DNA of 64,000 bases from Larimichthys crocea (GCF_000972845.2 NC_040011.1:21611067-21675066), one strand, 5' to 3'. Shown: positions 23,601 to 34,608, counted from the first letter of the stretch. Program-made: numbers and translations. The notes: generated by a model not told the origin, from the sequence alone.

Positions 23601-26600
23601 CATCAATAAAAATCCATAGAAAATGAATTGATAATGCAGAGAGTTGTTGTTGAGATACTTTGTTCTGAACCTAGACCATATTGTGGTCTGCACACAGTAC
23701 TGTCACATAATTACTGCATTACTTACTGAAAAGCAATCTAACAAGTTGATCCTAAAAAAAGATTACAACTGCCTTTTTTCCCGTGTGGCTGGTGTGTCTC
23801 ATTATCAGACGGCAGCTGTTTTTGAATGGTTACAATACCTGAGGACTGACAGGTGCGTGGTGGCCACATGGTAGTCACTGCGGGGCCAGTGCCCCAGTCA
23901 CAGTTTATCATAAGAAATGTCAGCTGCTGTTGGTTTATGCACTTAGTCTAGTTATCCTACCCATCTGGAAGCTGATCTAAGAATCTGTACTTGTGTAGAT
24001 GATGGGGAAACAAATCCTGCAAATCATTCAGCAGGCCTTAAAAGTATTTACCTCTGAATCTGTGATTCAAAAGTGTAGAAAATACATAAGTCCATAAGAC
24101 CATCAAGACGCCACCAAAACTTTATTTGTGGTGCAGTTCATAAAGGCTTCTTTATGTTTCACTCCTAGTGCAATCAACAAATACCACCAATGGTATCGGT
24201 GTTGATCGATACCAGTGTAATTTATGCACTGCTGCAGTTTCATCAAAGAGTTGACCTGACTGTCTGTCTGACCCGTCACAGTGCAGAGCAGGCACACCTT
24301 GCTCAGCTCCCAAGTTGTGGGCGGAACAATCTAAAATATTGATTGAGTATTGATACCAGCGTTGGTATCGGTAGTGATCGATACTTGCGTGATGAGATCG
24401 ATAATTAAGTTTCACTTTCTCTTCTCTACGATCAGTACACAACTCCTGTTACAGCACAGTGGTTGTGTGCAAGTGGTAACACACCACTCTCTTCAATTCG
24501 CATACCCCCAACTCTCCCCTGCTGTGTTTTGGTGTTGTGCCATCACGTGACTCAGAGGCGGCAGGCAAACAAGTAAGCAAGCAGTCAGCCAGGCCTGGCC
24601 AGCAACAGATGGAGGAGGAGAAGGAAAAGGAGCACCGTGTGGCAGTATTTCATGAAAATTCATTTAGATTTAGCAATTTGATGAAGCATCCACATTAATT
24701 ATTATGAATTATCCCACATGATCATTTTTTTCAATAAACAAAAAAACTAGATTTTATTATACTAGAAAGCTAGTCTAGAAATACAAGCCAAGGAAAGGGC
24801 TCATAGCTGAACTGTTTTGTTTAGATGAATCATATTTTTTTTTTATGTCATATTTACTGAATATTTAGGCTACTGAAAAGCACAAAGGAAGATCATCTTC
24901 TGACACCTTGGCTAAATCAAACTATTAGCAATGGTACGTAGTACATAGCAGATGTGTTTTCACGCATTGGAAATACTCTTGTTTAGTTCAGATGAAGGGT
25001 GGTGCCTTGGCTACTTGCTTGGCAGTAGACTCTTTGTCTTGCATACATTTCGAACCTCAAACCCACTAGCTAAACATCTGTTTCAAGATGTTCAGTAGTT
25101 TGAGAACATTGCCAATATATATATTTTTTACTTATTAGTGATAATGTTTTATACAATTTGTTCTACCTTTTTGATGTGTAAGAACCTAGTGAAGATACTG
25201 TACATTAGCCAGTTTGTTACTCTCAGATACATACAGATAAGTGGTTAAAGGATTCCAGCTAATGGCTAATTGCTCAGCAGCAACAGGAAGCCCACAACTC
25301 ACTGAAGAGAGGGCACTCTCAGAGGAGAATGCCTTTTACATCACCACAAAAAGCTTATTAGAGGTTGTTAGAGATTAGAGGCACATTGTTTTCTGTGCTG
25401 TCTTCTTAGTTGGAAACTCATTCATCACTCCACAACCACCATAATGAGTGTTTAAGGGAAAGCCTCAAGGTACACTGTATAGGTTCACTGTCTGCCAGTT
25501 TGCCACTTATTTTAGGGCCTACATTGCATGAATGTTTTTTTTTTATTACATTTATTTTATTGACAATTATTAATACACAATGAAATGTGCCAAATGTGAG
25601 CATTCAAGCAGCCAAGCATCCAAGTTAAGTGATGTTTAGATCTATGATAAGACCGTCCACTGAGGCAGAACAACCAGGTGTTGATTTCACCCACAATAAT
25701 AATGTTTAACAATACAGACAGACTTAGAGACCACAGGCAAAATGTGGTCCTGACAGTGGCAACTTATAATGGAACTAGCAGCCTTATATAGCCTTCCACT
25801 GGCAGTGACCTGGACCCCTGCCACAGTATATGGGACTGTACATCTACAAACACACATTATTGATACATGCTAATGTATGCATGATAGATACTAGTAATGA
25901 AGCCCTTTATTACAGAGTCTTCTGATAAGCAACACCGTTCTGTAACCTGGCCCCTCACATACTCTTAATCCGCAGGTAAACCCTACACCAGGGGTTGGCA
26001 ATTAGCGGCCCGCGGGCCAAAACTGGCCCGCCATCAATTATATCTGGCCCGCTAGATGACGTTGATTTATTTTAAATTTAATATATCTTTTAAACCTCAT
26101 GTTTCCTGTCAAAATACAACAATTCCACATTTTTACAACATTTATTGAAAAGTAGCTGATAAGTAACGTGACAGCAGCCAGAACATCCTCGCAGCCTCTT
26201 TACTTGACGCACAGGTTGGAACACTAATTGGCACGTGCGTGCGTAACCTGTGGAAAGTAAAAGTGTCCTGTGGCCCTCATGCAACGGACAACGTGAACAA
26301 ATGTGTTTCATTAAATGAAAGTCATAGTCATGGCCCGCGATGGAATTGTCAGAAAATAAATTGGCCCGGGTCCAAACTTATTTGCCGACCCCTGCCCTAC
26401 ACTGACCCAAGTAAAGAGCAGACTCTGCAGCTTGAACCCAATGATATATCCACATTGTATTTGTTTGGGCTAAACTATCACAGTTGGCACAACATGCTTG
26501 TTTAGGCAGTTTCATCTGAATGCCATTGCCCACTCAGTAGTCTACCTGTCATCCCTGCTTATTTAGCTCAACTAGTATAGTGATGGTTTAGTATAAAAAT

Positions 26601-27298
26601 AGTTACTACAATAAAACCTTAACATATAAATGGCAATAATTCCTTTGCTGTGTCTCAGATTGTGCATCCAGGCCAAGGTCAACTTCACAACAACTTGTAT
26701 TAATTTTAATGTACATAAATCTGTCGTTAAATCTGTTGATCCGTGGACCTTTCAGATTAAAGGAATAGAAATAATTGAGCCTTTGACAGCTTCAAAGAGT
26801 CTCCACATTTTTTTCCATCTCTTCATTACAATACAATACTTGGTGTTATTTAACCATCTGTTATCCTGGGGATCTCTCTAATAAGATGGAGGTGCTAACA
26901 GTGCTAACCAGGATACAGAGGCATTATGGAGAGTGTAGCATCACAGAGATGTGGCTGAATGAACTCACTTTGGATCTGCTGGTAACTCTGGACGGCTTTC
27001 AACTTGTGAGAGTGGACAGCTGAAGACAGGTAAACATTTGAAGACAGACAGACCACCAGATCAACTGTATAAATGTACCAGAGTTTTTTTAAACTGAACT
27101 AATCAGGTCACATCTGAAAGTATCCTCAGCCACATAGATAGATGACAAATGTGACGCACTGATGTTCAGGAGGAAATATCTACAATGGTCACTCTCTTGA
27201 ATATACCATTATTATGAAGATTAAATAAATCAACTGTTAACTATAAGATATGATGACTATAACTGTCATTAAAATGCTAGTATGAGTGCTAACAGCTT

Positions 27299-27383
<85 letters not shown>

Positions 27384-28259
27384 TTGAGTTAAGCTATAGA
27401 TGTCTTTAAATCCATTTTCTCCACTGTTGTTGCAGGATATGGAGAGATGTATCCAGTTACCCTGCCCGGTAAGGTGGTGTGTGTCTTGTATGCCATGGTG
27501 GGCATCCCTCTCATGCTTCTGGTCATCCTTGATGTAGGAGATTTTCTCGCTATGCTCATGACCAGAGCCTATGTACATATTCACACCTTCTGTAAAACAC
27601 TCCGCTCCCACACCTGGTCACCAAGGAAGGCTCAAAGGAAGGCAAGACACTCAAGCCACCCAATCATGGAGGAAGGTACAATTGTTTTCAGCCATGATCT
27701 TGTGGTCCGTGAACCCCTTGATATCCGGCAGGTGCTTCACAGCCAAGCTGATGTACGGCACAAGTCTGTCAAGCTCCAAAACAACAAAGAGATCTTCGAG
27801 AAGATTCTTGCCAGAGAGAACTTACTTAGAAAGGGCCCACTGCTCAGAACCGTCTCCTGCCCAGAGCTAGACCAGTTACCACCACCACCCAAAGGACATG
27901 CTATATGGGATTTCACAGGGCTAGGGGATGGAATGGAAATGCTGGATGTACCCTTTATACTGATTCTTTTCATCGTGTTTGCCTACATTTTATTTGGTGG
28001 TTTGATTTTGCCACTGTGGGAAGATGATTTTAAGGGTTTTGACCCCTTCTACTTCTGCTTCATCACACTCACTACCATTGGTTTTGGTGACATTGTACCC
28101 AAACACCCCAAGTTCTTCATGCTTACCTCACTCTTCATCATTGTTGGCATGGCTATCATGTCCATGTCCTTCAAGCTAGGCCAAGCACGAATTGTAATCT
28201 TATACCGCCAACTCATCAAGTTCATCAGCAGGGGAAATGTGGAGGAAAAGAACAACTAA
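16200..28259 (+). CDS. kcnk18: two-pore potassium channel TRESK (KCNK18), complete, three exons
   Basis: Join 16200-16431, 16599-16742 and 27436-28259. The phases fit exactly and give 399 residues (human about 384). The protein is a plasma-membrane K2P background potassium channel that works as a dimer. TM1 spans about 26-46, followed by an extracellular cap with sequons at Asn75 and Asn80. Pore loop 1 has TTVGYGE (123-129) and pore loop 2 has TTIGFGD (338-344). Between TM2 and TM3 lies the long cytosolic loop (about 170-295) that distinguishes TRESK from other K2P channels. In the loop, RTVSCPEL (263-270) matches the 14-3-3 docking site RSNSCPEL of human TRESK, and GTIVFS (206-211) sits where calcineurin binds in mammals. 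The start codon has A at -3. The gene is upstream of and co-oriented with slc18a2. The second intron is 10.7 kb and full of retroelements. Confidence 0.95.
16599..16742 (+). CDS. kcnk18: kcnk18 coding exon 2
   Basis: Residues 79-125 with split codons at both ends. It encodes the second cap helix (NASCTQEQIVSQVEKKMDQF) and the first pore helix through TTV, so the first selectivity filter TVGYG is split by the intron. The acceptor is TTTTCAG and the donor G|GTAAGT. Confidence 0.95.
16743..17880 (+). other. kcnk18 intron 2, proximal part
   Basis: Non-coding. It contains a (GA)n run at 17632-17660 and no recognised element before the LINE fragment that starts near 17880. Confidence 0.6.
17632..17660. 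repeat. (AG)n microsatellite
   Basis: A pure AG run of about 14 units inside kcnk18 intron 2. Confidence 0.95.
17880..18364 (-). mobile_element. old LINE reverse-transcriptase fragment
   Basis: On the minus strand, 18364-18098 reads through a segment with LVLIINGSLQSGCVPAYF, which aligns with SVINASLSSGVFPAAF of the intact LINE at 20 kb. Further along, the complement of 17915-18045 corresponds to the GVPQGSVLGPLLF and YADD regions (ACCATCAGCATAACAGTCAT on the plus strand). A large internal deletion removes the middle of the reverse transcriptase. Multiple stops make it dead and older than the 19.6-kb copy. Confidence 0.7.
18365..19606. other. kcnk18 intron 2, unassigned
   Basis: No exon-like block or recognised element is seen in this part of the intron. 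Confidence 0.5.
19734..22637 (-). CDS. LINE ORF: endonuclease-reverse transcriptase, intact 967 codons
   Basis: A single uninterrupted ORF encodes an apurinic-type endonuclease and then a reverse transcriptase. Endonuclease motifs: GLWNCQSAVNK (about residue 43), LTETWL (about 72), YRPPG (about 148), LGDFNIH (about 177) and SDHFFIHF (about 240). Reverse-transcriptase motifs: [56 protein letters not shown] and CYADDTQLYLS with the catalytic YADD. These are followed by LNLSKTELLVI, NLGVVLDDRLS and RLDYCNSLLAGLP. The enzyme would nick target DNA and copy its own RNA by target-primed reverse transcription. There is no zinc-knuckle ORF1 upstream. The absence of stops and the near identity with the 6.4-kb copy imply recent activity. 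The start at 22637 is the first ATG in the frame; an earlier non-ATG start cannot be excluded. Confidence 0.92.
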   Translation of the reverse strand: MCFQKIPVVSTARTPLRRNLRTRNLFNLRPLEHYTPTKTFSVGLWNCQSAVNKVDFIPAYASGLSLDLLALTETWLKTENTATQAALSAAHSFSHTPRLSKRGGGTGVLVNNKWNYAPLLLNTNYCSFEHHAIKVIAPVKCSVIVIYRPPGPLGDFVNELDTLLSSIPELECPLLVLGDFNIHLGKAYATDFLSLINSFDMQLVSTPPTHKNGNHLDLVLTKNCKTDDIMVTPLHTSDHFFIHFTVSLPELPTTPQPMTTSRRNLRNLSATHFASIVATALPPPNSFSPLDVNAAAESLSSTLTACLDSLCPLSRKPARSTQPRPWLTDAIRSSRTALRAAERKWHKSKNHADLEAFQSLLASFSSSVTTAKMEYYNKKISSTTDTRKLFSAFKSLLNPPPPPPATNLTADSFASFFTDKVAIISKQFCDPPGHNLLLPRDNSATLSSFTPLSEDEVSKLIINNRPTTCPLDPIPSKLLQDIAPTVVPPITSVINASLSSGVFPAAFKQARVTPLLKKTTLNPASVENYRPVSLLPFLSKTIERAVSKQITDFLTHHHLLDPKQSGFRSGHSTETALLSVSEALKTARARGQSSVLILLDLSAAFDTVNHDILLTTLANMGITGSAHSWLESYLAGRSFNVSWQGRLSSTHTLSTGVPQGSVLGPLLFAIYTTSLSHVIRSHGFSYHCYADDTQLYLSFQPDDTTVSARISACLSDLSTWMKDHHLQLNLSKTELLVIPAHESICHDFNLKIGTVTITPNHAAKNLGVVLDDRLSLSEHISSVARSCRYALYNIRKIRPYLTQYAAQLLIQATVSSRLDYCNSLLAGLPACAIKPLQMVQNAAARLVFNQPKRSHVTPLFSDLHWLPVAARIKHKALTLAYKTTSGSAPAYLSALLKAHVPTRALRSAHTNRLVVPSPLAKRGDSRLFSVVVPKWWNDLPTATRTATSLSTFKKLVKTFLFRECFPA
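22821..23235 (-). repeat. tandem 184-bp units at the 5' end of the LINE
   Basis: Copies at 22821-23004 and 23052-23235 are almost identical (one visible difference, AGTAAAATTAA in one and AGTATAATTAA in the other). The repeat period is 231 bp, with a 47-bp linker that contains TCTATTTAAG. They lie directly upstream of the LINE ORF in its orientation, the position of a 5' UTR/promoter. A local duplication unrelated to LINE biology is also possible. Confidence 0.9.
23236..25980. other. kcnk18 intron 2, unassigned
   Basis: No exon or firm element is seen. At 24190-24400 several palindromic ATCGATACC/GGTATCGGT motifs occur (24196-24216 and 24362-24384), perhaps the ends of a decayed hAT-like MITE. 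Confidence 0.45.
25989..26394. mobile_element. hAT MITE with perfect 8-bp target duplication
   Basis: The element begins CAGGGGTTGGCAA and ends TTGCCGACCCCTG. Both ends contain GGCCCGCGGGCC/TGGCCCG-type subterminal sequence typical of vertebrate hAT-Charlie-like MITEs. The flanks are identical 8-mers, CCCTACAC at 25981-25988 and 26395-26402, which is the diagnostic hAT duplication. It has no transposase and is 406 bp long. Confidence 0.93.
26900..27020 (+). mobile_element. LINE endonuclease fragment
   Basis: Plus-strand translation around 26930-27020 gives SITEMWLNELTLDLLVTLDG followed by FQLVRVD. This matches the LTETWL...DGFxLxRxDR core of LINE endonucleases. It is a short 5' fragment without flanking element sequence, lying in kcnk18 intron 2 about 400 bp before the last exon. 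Confidence 0.6.
27301..27383. repeat. (GATA)n microsatellite
   Basis: About 20 perfect GATA units end 52 bp before kcnk18 exon 3. The tract lies close to the region expected to hold the branch point and polypyrimidine tract. Confidence 0.97.
27436..28259 (+). CDS. kcnk18: kcnk18 coding exon 3 (last)
   Basis: Residues 127-399 and stop TAA at 28257-28259. It encodes the end of the first filter (YG), TM2 (KVVCVLYAMVGIPLMLLVI), the long regulatory loop, TM3, the second pore TTIGFGD, TM4 and a short C-terminus. The acceptor is TTGCAG. An AATAAA lies at 28382-28387, about 125 bp after the stop, and is a candidate polyadenylation signal. Confidence 0.95.
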
Positions 28260-28381
28260 GTCAGAGGAGTCTTTGCCTCATGTCCAAGAATTGTTTCCTG
28301 GTTTTGATACAGATCAAAAAAATCTGTGGGAACTTCTCCATCGTGTTCTTTGTACTGGTTGTTCAAATATAAGCATGAGCA

Positions 28382-28387
28382 AATAAA
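28382..28387 (+). terminator. candidate kcnk18 polyadenylation signal
   Basis: AATAAA 123 bp after the stop codon. Usage is unproven; no other nearby AATAAA is as well placed. Confidence 0.45.
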
Positions 28388-28399
28388 AAAATGTGCATG

Positions 28400-30270
28400 T
28401 GCCAAAGCTTTCACCCAGTGAAGCAGGGTGATTCTGCATATTTAACATACAGTATTTTGCCAAGGAATGGCTATTTCTTGTCCTGTAGAACTGTGTGGTA
28501 CAGTAGTAATTGTAGTGCCTTACAGCACACTATAGAGGTCAAAAGAAGAGTGTTGCATTAGATTATAAGTCAGATTTCTTCTTTTAGGTAAATCAAATGA
28601 AATGCCTTTTGCATTGAGTGTTCATTCTTTTAAATTTCACTTATGTCCAATTAAACACTCAACATGGACAAATATTATAATTTTCAGACTGTAATATTTT
28701 TCAGATTGTAATATTAACCCTATGTCTAGATTAGACCTAGGTTCTTGATTCTATACCGTTAAAACAACATATAATACCTAAGTTCATCAAACCTGTCCAT
28801 TCAAATGTTTCTTATGTTCATGTATAGCCAGTACTGGGCTGTATATGACTGTCTTTTCTACTTTGCCAGTTTAAATGAGGACGATGTGTTAGAATTATAA
28901 TCAGCAAACAATTATATGCATTGGAGATAATAATGCAAGATAATTTAAGCTTGCAATACACAGTAGTAGTAAACACCATCATTGCTAATTTCTTGATTCA
29001 GTGGCCAAAATAACAGTAATATCCAATCCTTACCCAAACCTACACCTCATACTCCCACTTCAAAGTGTATTTGGAGTGGAGTGGTAGTCGAATGGTTAAA
29101 GAGCAAGCCACATGGTTGCAACATTTGATCACCAAAATAAAAATACAAAACATTTGCACAACTTATGTTGCAGTGTGCACTGCAACCGCTTCAGCACTAT
29201 TTTCACAATGTAATGTATACAATATGTCTGGAAATACGATAATTGAAACACAGCCATAGTAGTCTTAATAATTAATGTAGAATTACTTGTAAAGCATGAC
29301 AGACAGGAAGGTTAAGATACTGTAGTGTATCATGCAATAAATGTTCATTTATGGAGATAAGTCTCATTTAATGTGTGTTTCTTCATTATTAGCGTCTGTC
29401 TTTCACAAACAAGTGAATGCAGTTACACTACAAGTGATGAGCTGCATACAATCTGTCAGAATCTACCTATCATGCAAAAATGCAGGCTTAGTTTTAATGA
29501 TGTTTTGCCTGTTACCCTATAAATATACTGTATAATGTCAAACTGCTTGATTTGACTTTTCCACAAATAGCTTATACAAATATAAATAAAGAAAGATACA
29601 CTATGGTAAAGGCAGATTGACGCATGATTCACTTTATGTAATAATCAGATTAAGAACTCAGCAAGTATTTGGCACAGCTAGCTAGCTCTTTTTGTTATTG
29701 CACTAAATTTTCAGCATGGCAGAAATTCTATCTTTGGATTTAATTAATAGCACCTAAACATTTCGAACAGTTCACTGTTGATGCTGATTATTCTTGACTT
29801 CTGATCAATGCAGCAAAACACCTTGTTCAACTTATTCATCATTCTCACCAATAGATTTTGTGTTTTCACTTCACTCTGCCACTTCATTTGTTTGCCTTTT
29901 TCAAGCTACTATAGGCTCAGTTCTAACACACCTGGTCTTACGCACTTAGTTTTCTGTGTGTAATTAACAAATTATCAATCAATAAAATCACTAGAAAAAT
30001 GCTATTTCCAACACATCATTCATTTGTGTACTGTTTGGTCAGAAACCTGATGTTTTGAACTTGAACATGATGGTAACTTTCCTGGAACGTTCCATTTCAG
30101 ATAAATACAGAAACCACAAAACCACCTAAACCGAGATCAAGACCAGACCGCATGTAGCCTACTTGAGTAGCTAACATGTAGCTAATATTTGCTAAATGTC
30201 TTTAGGTGAGATCTGGACATGTATTGCAGGATTTACAGACTGCTGTGAGTTTTCTTTTGGACGCTGCTTT
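28400..30270. other. kcnk18-slc18a2 intergenic, mostly unassigned
   Basis: AT-rich without a gene. At 29075-29130 the sequence GTAGTCGAATGGTTAAAGAG followed by GGTTGCAACATTTGATC resembles the A and B boxes of a tRNA-derived SINE head, strongly decayed. Confidence 0.4.
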
Positions 30271-30273
30271 GCA

Positions 30274-32355
30274 GATCAAATCAAATCAAATCAGATTTTA
30301 TTTGTATAGCCCAAAGTCACAAAGTACATTTTCCTCAGAGGGCTTTACAATCTGTACAGGGAGTGACACCCTCTGTCCTTAGACCCTCGGTTCCAGTGAG
30401 GAAAAACTTGCCCACAAAAAACCTTTAACAGGGAAAAAAGGTGGAAGAAACCTCAGGAAGAGCCACAGAGGAGGGATCCCTCTCCCAGGACGGACAGACG
30501 TGCAATAGATGTCACGTGTACAGAACAAATCAACACAAACATATTGTACAATTACAATGACTGATAAAATTACAATGAATTACAATGAATGATAAAATGA
30601 TTACAGTAGCAGATATGGTAACAATAATGACAGTAATAATATATGTAGTGGACGCCGTGCAGGATCACGGCAGCAGCCACGATCCACGAGAACCTGCTGG
30701 ACGACAGAGCACAGAAACTCCAGGGAAGAAGTTTAGTTAGTAACATGCATTAATGAGACATGTATGTTTACAGATGGTGAGAGAGAGAGAGAGAGAGAGG
30801 AAGAAAGAGAAAAGGGAAGGAGAGTCCCCCGACAGTCTAATCCTATGGCAGCATAACTAAGGGATGACCTGAGCCAGCCCTAACTATAAGCTTTATCAAA
30901 AAGGAAAGTCTTAATCTCTCTTAAAAGTGTTGACCGTGTCTGCCTCCCTAACCCAGAAAGGTAGTTTGTTCCACAGAAGAGGAGCCTGATAGCTGAAAGC
31001 CTGGCTCCCAACTACTTTTGGAAACTATAGGAACCACAAGGAACCCAGCGTCCTGAAGAGCGCAGTGTTCTAGAGGGGTAGTAAGGTATTATGAGCTCTT
31101 TTAGATAAGATGGTGCCTGACCTGAAGAGCTTTGTAAGTAAGGAGAAGAATTTTAAATTCTATTCTAGATTAATAGGTGGCCAATGCAAGGAAGCCAAAA
31201 TGAGAGAGATGTGATCTCTGATCCTGGTTCCTGCAGAACATGTGCAGCAGCATTCTGAATTAACTGCAAAGTCCAAAGAGACTTATTAGAGCAGCCTGAT
31301 AACAAAGAGTTACAATAGTCCAGCCTAGAAGTAACAAATGCGTGGACTAGTTTTTCTGCATCCGCCTGAGAGACAATGCGTCTGATTTTAGCGATGTTAC
31401 GTAAGTGGAAGAATGCAGTCCCTGAAATTTGTTTTATGTGGAGTGTAAAGGACAAATCCTGATCAAAAACACCCAAATTCTTTACAGTGGAGCTGGAGGC
31501 CAGGGTGATCCCTTCTAAAGTAACTAAGTCTCTAGAAAGTGAGTTTCTGAGGTGTTTGGGTCCAATTACAAGAACTTCAGTTTTGTCTGAATTTAACATC
31601 AGAAAATTGTAGGTCATCCAACTTTTTATATCCTTAAGGCATGCTTGGAGTTTAGTTAATTGATTGGTTTCATCAGACTTGATCGATAAATATAATTGTC
31701 GTCAGCATAACAATGAAAATTGATAGAATGATTCCTAATAATGTTCCCTAAAGGAAGCACATATAAACTAAATAGAAGTGGTCCAACTACAGAACCTTGT
31801 GGGACTCCATGACAAACTTTGGTCTGCATGGAGGATTCATCATTGACGTGAACAAACTGAGATCGATCTAAGAAATACAACTTAAACCAGCTTAGGGCGG
31901 TTCCTTTGATGCCAATTTGATGTTCCAGTCTCTGTAAAAGAATTTGATGGTCAATGGTGTCAAATGCAGCACTAAGATCTAACAGGACAAGTACCGAGAT
32001 GAGTCCTTTGTCTGATGCCATTAGGAGGTCATTTGTAACTTTGACTAATGCGGTCTCTGTGCTATGATGCACTCTAAATCCTGACTGGAAATCCTCAAAT
32101 AGACTATTGTTATGGAGAAAGTCACACAGCTGATTAGCTACAGCTTTCTCAAGTATCTTAGACAGAAAGGGAAGGTTTGATATCGGTCTGTAGTTGGCTA
32201 AGACCTCTGGGTCTAGAGTGGGCTTTTTAAGAAGAGGTTTAATTACAGCTACCTTAAAGGACTGTGGTACATGTCCTGATAATAAAGACAGATTAATCAT
32301 ATCCAATAAAGAATGACTAACTAGAGGTAAAACATCCTTGAGCAGCCTGATGAAC
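30274..32355 (-). mobile_element. 5'-truncated, broken L2-type LINE
   Basis: The 3' tail (ATCAAATC repeats) lies at 30274 and a non-coding 3' UTR reaches to about 31140. The reverse transcriptase then runs rightward to 32355 on the minus strand. Motifs are [88 protein letters not shown] and RLDYCNSLLSGC. A frameshift near 31640-31690, just after YADD, splits the ORF into 32306-31656 and 31617-31165, and an early stop truncates the end. The endonuclease is missing. It belongs to a different lineage from the 19.6-kb LINE, since tail and UTR differ. Confidence 0.85.
30781..30799. repeat. (GA)n microsatellite inside the LINE 3' UTR
   Basis: A short GA run that appears to be part of this LINE family's 3' UTR. 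Confidence 0.8.
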
Positions 32356-34427
32356 TCTTTGTGTAGTCAGAGTGCATGTAAAGGAGGCCTGACGGCTGAC
32401 ACCCGTTAACAGTAACAAAAATGTAAAATTAGAAATGAGGTATTGATTTCATTTGAAGCATTACCTTCAATAACTGCCATGATTATAATCAATCAGATCC
32501 TGCAGGATTGTGGACCTCAGACCATCATTATTTATTATTCTTAACACATTAAATATTTAAATGAAGTATTAATAAAGTATCCTGATTTATTTATCAGCAG
32601 CCAACATGTACAGCTGTCTCTCAGAGACACCTTTAAACCAGAGCGTTTAACAAATACACAGTGTGTATACAGAAGGACAGTGTGACAGAGGAGGACGGTG
32701 TATTTCTATGTCTCAGAGGTTGTTTCTTACTTCACTACTTCATGCTGCTTCATTCTCCACCTTTAGTTTAATGATTTTTCCACATCCCCAAAAATGAACC
32801 AGTTCATGTTTATTTTTTTCATAAAATACTGAGGTTGATTTGTTGGGGGAACTTTGCAGCTGTCGGCTCGTGATCTTGTGGTTAAACCTCAACCTGAACT
32901 CTCCTGCCCTCTCTTTAGTTTTCTGTGCCATGCAGCTGTTTGCTCTACAACTACAGAGTGCAGAACCACTTTTTGAACTGTTTGTGTGTTCTGAAACGAG
33001 ACCTTCAAAAAGTTGCCTCGCGATATAGACCGATCTCAATTACTACATCACTGATGTGTGCCGTCTTTCAGTAATGTCTAAATGAACTATTTCATCATCA
33101 ACATCATCATCCCGTGTTTTCTTTTTGGTGCACTAAACTATTAGACAAAATGATTGACGAGGAATGGCTGAACACGGTGTATGTAACAATACATTTCATT
33201 TTTTACTAACTCTAAGTACATTGTAGTATATAAAATAATATTCACTTTATATAAACACTGTCTAGTCCTCAGCCAGCCCTAACTATAAGCTCTATCAAAA
33301 AGGATAGTCTTAAGGCCACCCTTAAATGTGGAGAGGGTGTCTGCCTCCAGAACCAGAAATGGGAGCTTGTTCCACAGAAGAGGAGCTTGATAGCTGAAAG
33401 CTCTGGCCTTAAGATATGATGCCGCCTTACCACAAAGAGCTGTGTAGGTAAGGAGAAGGATTATTATAAGGTAAGAGTTTCACACTGAAAACTTTTATTG
33501 ACTATTAGAGTAGCAGGTAAAAACAACTTACACAATTAGGTCCCTTTCAAAGCATTAAATTAAATTATTTATGATATTGTTGAATAGTTTCAGGTTGAAA
33601 ACCTCCAGCAACATGTGGAATGTAGTTACTGATACAGCCATAAGGTAAATATACAAAATAGAAGTATCTATCCTTAATTAGAGCACCAGTCTCTTATTAA
33701 TTCATGTCACCTGGTACAGTATATGAGTTCATGTTGGTTACTCTCCACCTTAATATCAATCTAATAACATGACTCATCACTATGGTGTTATCAGCTTAGT
33801 TCATGTCATTCAGTTGAGGACATTATCATGTTTTATGATTTTTTAATGTTACTCTTTTATTTAGAGGCACATTTTACAACAGTTTAACAAGTTGTGTTAT
33901 TTAGTTGTTAGGATTTCAGCATTTGTTACAAGACATAATGTGAGACTGCTGCAGGAGCATTACCAGAGCACCAGATGGTGCTGCTGTAGAACCACACACA
34001 CTGCTACACTCTATTTCTACATTCTGCTGAGCATTTCACTGTTGGTTCAGAATGAAAATGCATTTCAAAGGTCTCACTTTCTTTGTTAAAGATGCTTTGT
34101 TGTCCTTTTTGTTCATTTTTTTTGTCATTTTTATGGCACTATGAATCAATATGCTACTTTCAAACACAGATACTTTGAGCCTGCAAACTGGCAATTCATT
34201 GTTTCCTTTGGCCATGTCTCAGTCTGTTCCCACAGCCCTTGGTGTCCCTTGAAACCATCAATCACCTTTCATTTTTAATTTCCTTTCTCCTTTTACAACT
34301 ACAACTGCAAATACATTTAAGGTCCAGTGTATAAGATTTAGTCATCTAATTGCTGTTTGCAACCCTGTTGCTTCAAAAACTACAGTGGCCGTGAAAGCAC
34401 CACGAAAACATGAAAGGTTCATTTAGG
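32356..34427. other. intergenic, largely unassigned
   Basis: Apart from the LINE fragment at 33264-33470, nothing is recognised. A 99-codon minus-strand frame at 33039-32740 has no family resemblance or splice context and is not called as a gene. Confidence 0.45.
33264..33470 (-). mobile_element. second fragment of the 30.3-kb LINE family
   Basis: CAGCCAGCCCTAACTATAAG, followed by TCCACAGAAGAGGAGC and TGATAGCTGAAAGC, repeats sequence at 30873-31000 in the same orientation with many differences. It is a short 3'-UTR/RT-end fragment. Confidence 0.7.
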
Positions 34428-34608
34428 TAACAGGCAGACAGGTAACAGGCAGACATGTAGGCAGACAGGTAACAGACAGACAGGTAACAGGCAGACAGGT
34501 AACAGGCAGACAGGTAACAGGCAGACATGTAGGCAGACAGGTAACAGGAAGACAGGTAACAGACAGACAGGTAACAGGCAGACATGTAGGCAGACAGGTA
34601 ACACGCAG
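34428..34608. repeat. 15-bp GTAACAGGCAGACAG minisatellite
   Basis: About 12 imperfect units, some shortened to ATGTAGGCAGACAG. All minus-strand frames stay open across it and read as CLLPV or CYLSA repeats, which are by-products. Confidence 0.95.

Noticed and set aside
29065..29130. tRNA gene candidate
   Set aside because: Only weak A- and B-box resemblance and no cloverleaf can be drawn; more likely a decayed SINE head.
32740..33039. 99-codon minus-strand frame between kcnk18 and slc18a2
   Set aside because: No recognisable domain, splice sites or promoter; length is within chance expectation.
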